DNA of 64,000 bases, taken from the NCBI GenBank assembly GCA_963701675.1, contig OY969623.1:8494001-8558000 (forward strand). The letters are read 5' to 3'. Shown in pieces: positions 63,048-64,000 of this stretch. The notes below the pieces were generated by a model. That model saw only the letters and a program-made list of their open reading frames with translations, was not told where the DNA came from and did not search any database. This stretch comes from G963701675 sp963701675 (GTDB taxonomy: Bacteria > Planctomycetota > Planctomycetia > Gemmatales > Gemmataceae). The position numbers and the translations under genes were made by a program. Each line of letters starts with the position of its first letter. The first letter of the stretch is position 1.

Positions 63048-64000
63048 ATGCCGTTCTTATTGCTAGTGCTGTTTTCCTTCGTGATCGTATTCGATCCGTG
63101 GCCGGCGCCGTTCTGGAACGGCGAATCCGGTGCGGATGTGATGTGGTCCGTCGCCGCCTCGGTTTTCGCCGTGTTCGCGGTCCTGGCGTCAGCTGCGGCG
63201 ATGTCGCGCTGGGCGCAGCGGTCGATGCGCGCGAACCCCGTTCTACGCCCGTCGATTCGACACCGTTATAGCTCGCTTCGGCGGTTTCACTTTTTGGCCA
63301 TGCTCGCTGCTTATGGGCTGCTTCTCTTTGCGTTTGGGTGGGCGTGGGCCGTGCAGCACATATGTAAGGATGTTCCTTGGCTTGTCGGCGGCACTGACTT
63401 ACTGCTACTGGCGCCGTTCATCGTAATGCTCATCGGATCGTGGGCATGTTTTTACGGCGGTGAAAAGGCGCTCCGCGAGGTCTACCTTGACCCGGCCGGC
63501 CGTTATTGGACTCGGTGGGAATATGTCGATTTCCATTTACGGCAGAATCTGGCTCTGGTGGCGGCGCCACTGGGCATGATGATCGCACTCAAGTTCCTTT
63601 ATCGCGTGACGCCCGATCAAACCGCGTTGAGGATTGTGTTGTCCGCAGCCGTCATGGCGTTAGTTTTCATCGGCCAGCCTTGGATATTGCGGCTGGCGTT
63701 GCGGCTGAAACCGCTCCCTGCCGGTGAGCTCCACGACCGACTCGTGAGCGCCTCGAAGCGCCTCGGATTCCGTTGCGGAAACATTCTGGTATGGAACACG
63801 AACGGCGGCGTGCTCAATGCCATGGTGGCCGGCATCCTGCCTTATCCTCGATACGTGATGATGACCGATCGCCTTTTGAGTGAACTCACGCCTGATGAAA
63901 TTGAGGCGGTCTTCGGCCATGAGATCGGCCATATCAAACACGGGCATATTCCGTTTTATGCGGCGTTTCTGCTTGGTAGCGTGGTCGCCATTGCCTTGTT
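63048..64000 (+). CDS. M48 family zinc metalloprotease (3' end outside window)
   Basis: An open frame of 317 codons runs off the right edge. Several membrane helices (FLLLVLFSFVIVF; FLAMLAAYGLLLFAFGW; LLLLAPFIVMLIGSW; LALVAAPLGMMIALKFL) come before the protease domain, which contains the zinc motif FGHEIGHIKHGH near residue 293. The preceding VWNTNGGVLNAMVAGIL and YVMMTDRLLSELTPDEIEA segments fit the M48 (CAAX-protease/HtpX-like) family. It probably cleaves membrane proteins. The ribosome site is weak (GGAG 12 bases upstream of ATG 63048), but no other in-frame start precedes it. Confidence 0.85.
   Translation, partial: MPFLLLVLFSFVIVFDPWPAPFWNGESGADVMWSVAASVFAVFAVLASAAAMSRWAQRSMRANPVLRPSIRHRYSSLRRFHFLAMLAAYGLLLFAFGWAWAVQHICKDVPWLVGGTDLLLLAPFIVMLIGSWACFYGGEKALREVYLDPAGRYWTRWEYVDFHLRQNLALVAAPLGMMIALKFLYRVTPDQTALRIVLSAAVMALVFIGQPWILRLALRLKPLPAGELHDRLVSASKRLGFRCGNILVWNTNGGVLNAMVAGILPYPRYVMMTDRLLSELTPDEIEAVFGHEIGHIKHGHIPFYAAFLLGSVVAIAL

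Noticed and set aside
1..64000. tRNA, rRNA or a replication origin
   Set aside because: No cloverleaf-like sequence with the usual T-arm, no rRNA-like conserved stretch and no DnaA-box cluster was noticed by eye; a covariance search would be decisive.

Overview
The window looks like a chromosomal segment of a planctomycete (Planctomycetota; Gemmatales-like is possible but not proven). The indicators are a DUF1559 pseudopilin-type protein, a surface protein with the N-terminal LETLEDR motif, a Ser/Thr kinase joined to a STAND NTPase and a formylglycine-enzyme-like domain, a PEP-CTERM protein with an exosortase locus, and small secreted proteins with the LSPYLNxLRG motif. No rRNA, tRNA or CRISPR array was seen.

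Layout. 1-1259: 3' part of a histidine-rich protein. 1309-11863: polysaccharide locus with a GT4 glycosyltransferase, phosphomannose isomerase, an ABC-type polysaccharide exporter, dTDP-glucose dehydratase, a sugar nucleotidyltransferase, a very large methyltransferase/GT2/GT4 fusion and an RgpF-like protein; this suggests a rhamnose-rich glycan exported by the Wzm/Wzt route. 12281-15440: a probable outer-membrane protein, then three tandem paralogues of an unrecognised cysteine-rich secreted family plus a decayed fourth copy. 15568-24462: the kinase/STAND/FGE-like giant and a 1386-residue TPR protein. 24765-34564: exopolysaccharide/exosortase locus (PEP-CTERM protein, GT2-deacetylase fusion, phosphoglycosyl transferase, EpsI-like protein, Wzc-like kinase, exosortase, Wza-like export lipoprotein, small secreted protein). 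34566-41907: carbon metabolism on the minus strand (glgX, methyltransferase, pgi, zwf, phosphatase, DUF3052). 41951-45464: FAD monooxygenase, Tat-exported TIM-barrel protein, dihydroorotase. 45495-47700: small accessory island with a REP-associated transposase (RAYT), its REP sequences, a two-armed REPIN and broken gene fragments. 47928-50866: beta-helix surface protein with hairpin repeats in its linker, and a DUF1559 protein. 51095-55824: acetyl-CoA synthetase and Mla/MCE-type lipid transport genes without a permease. 55914-64000: methyltransferase, principal-type sigma factor, secreted protein, PriA and the start of an M48 peptidase.

Two observations cut across the window. First, at least seven otherwise conserved genes are broken by a single-base frameshift (near 10657, 18487, 34300, 43515, 53550, 54290 and 61016). 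Both extra and missing bases occur, and PriA is among the genes hit, so consensus errors in a long-read assembly are more likely than real decay. Each of these genes is given as one CDS with the shift stated. Second, structured repeats are frequent: RAYT/REP sequences, a 79-base REPIN-like hairpin, and a hairpin family with an invariant 10-base loop and compensating stems inside a coding sequence. Those hairpins and the tandem cysteine-rich family are the best candidates for something undescribed.
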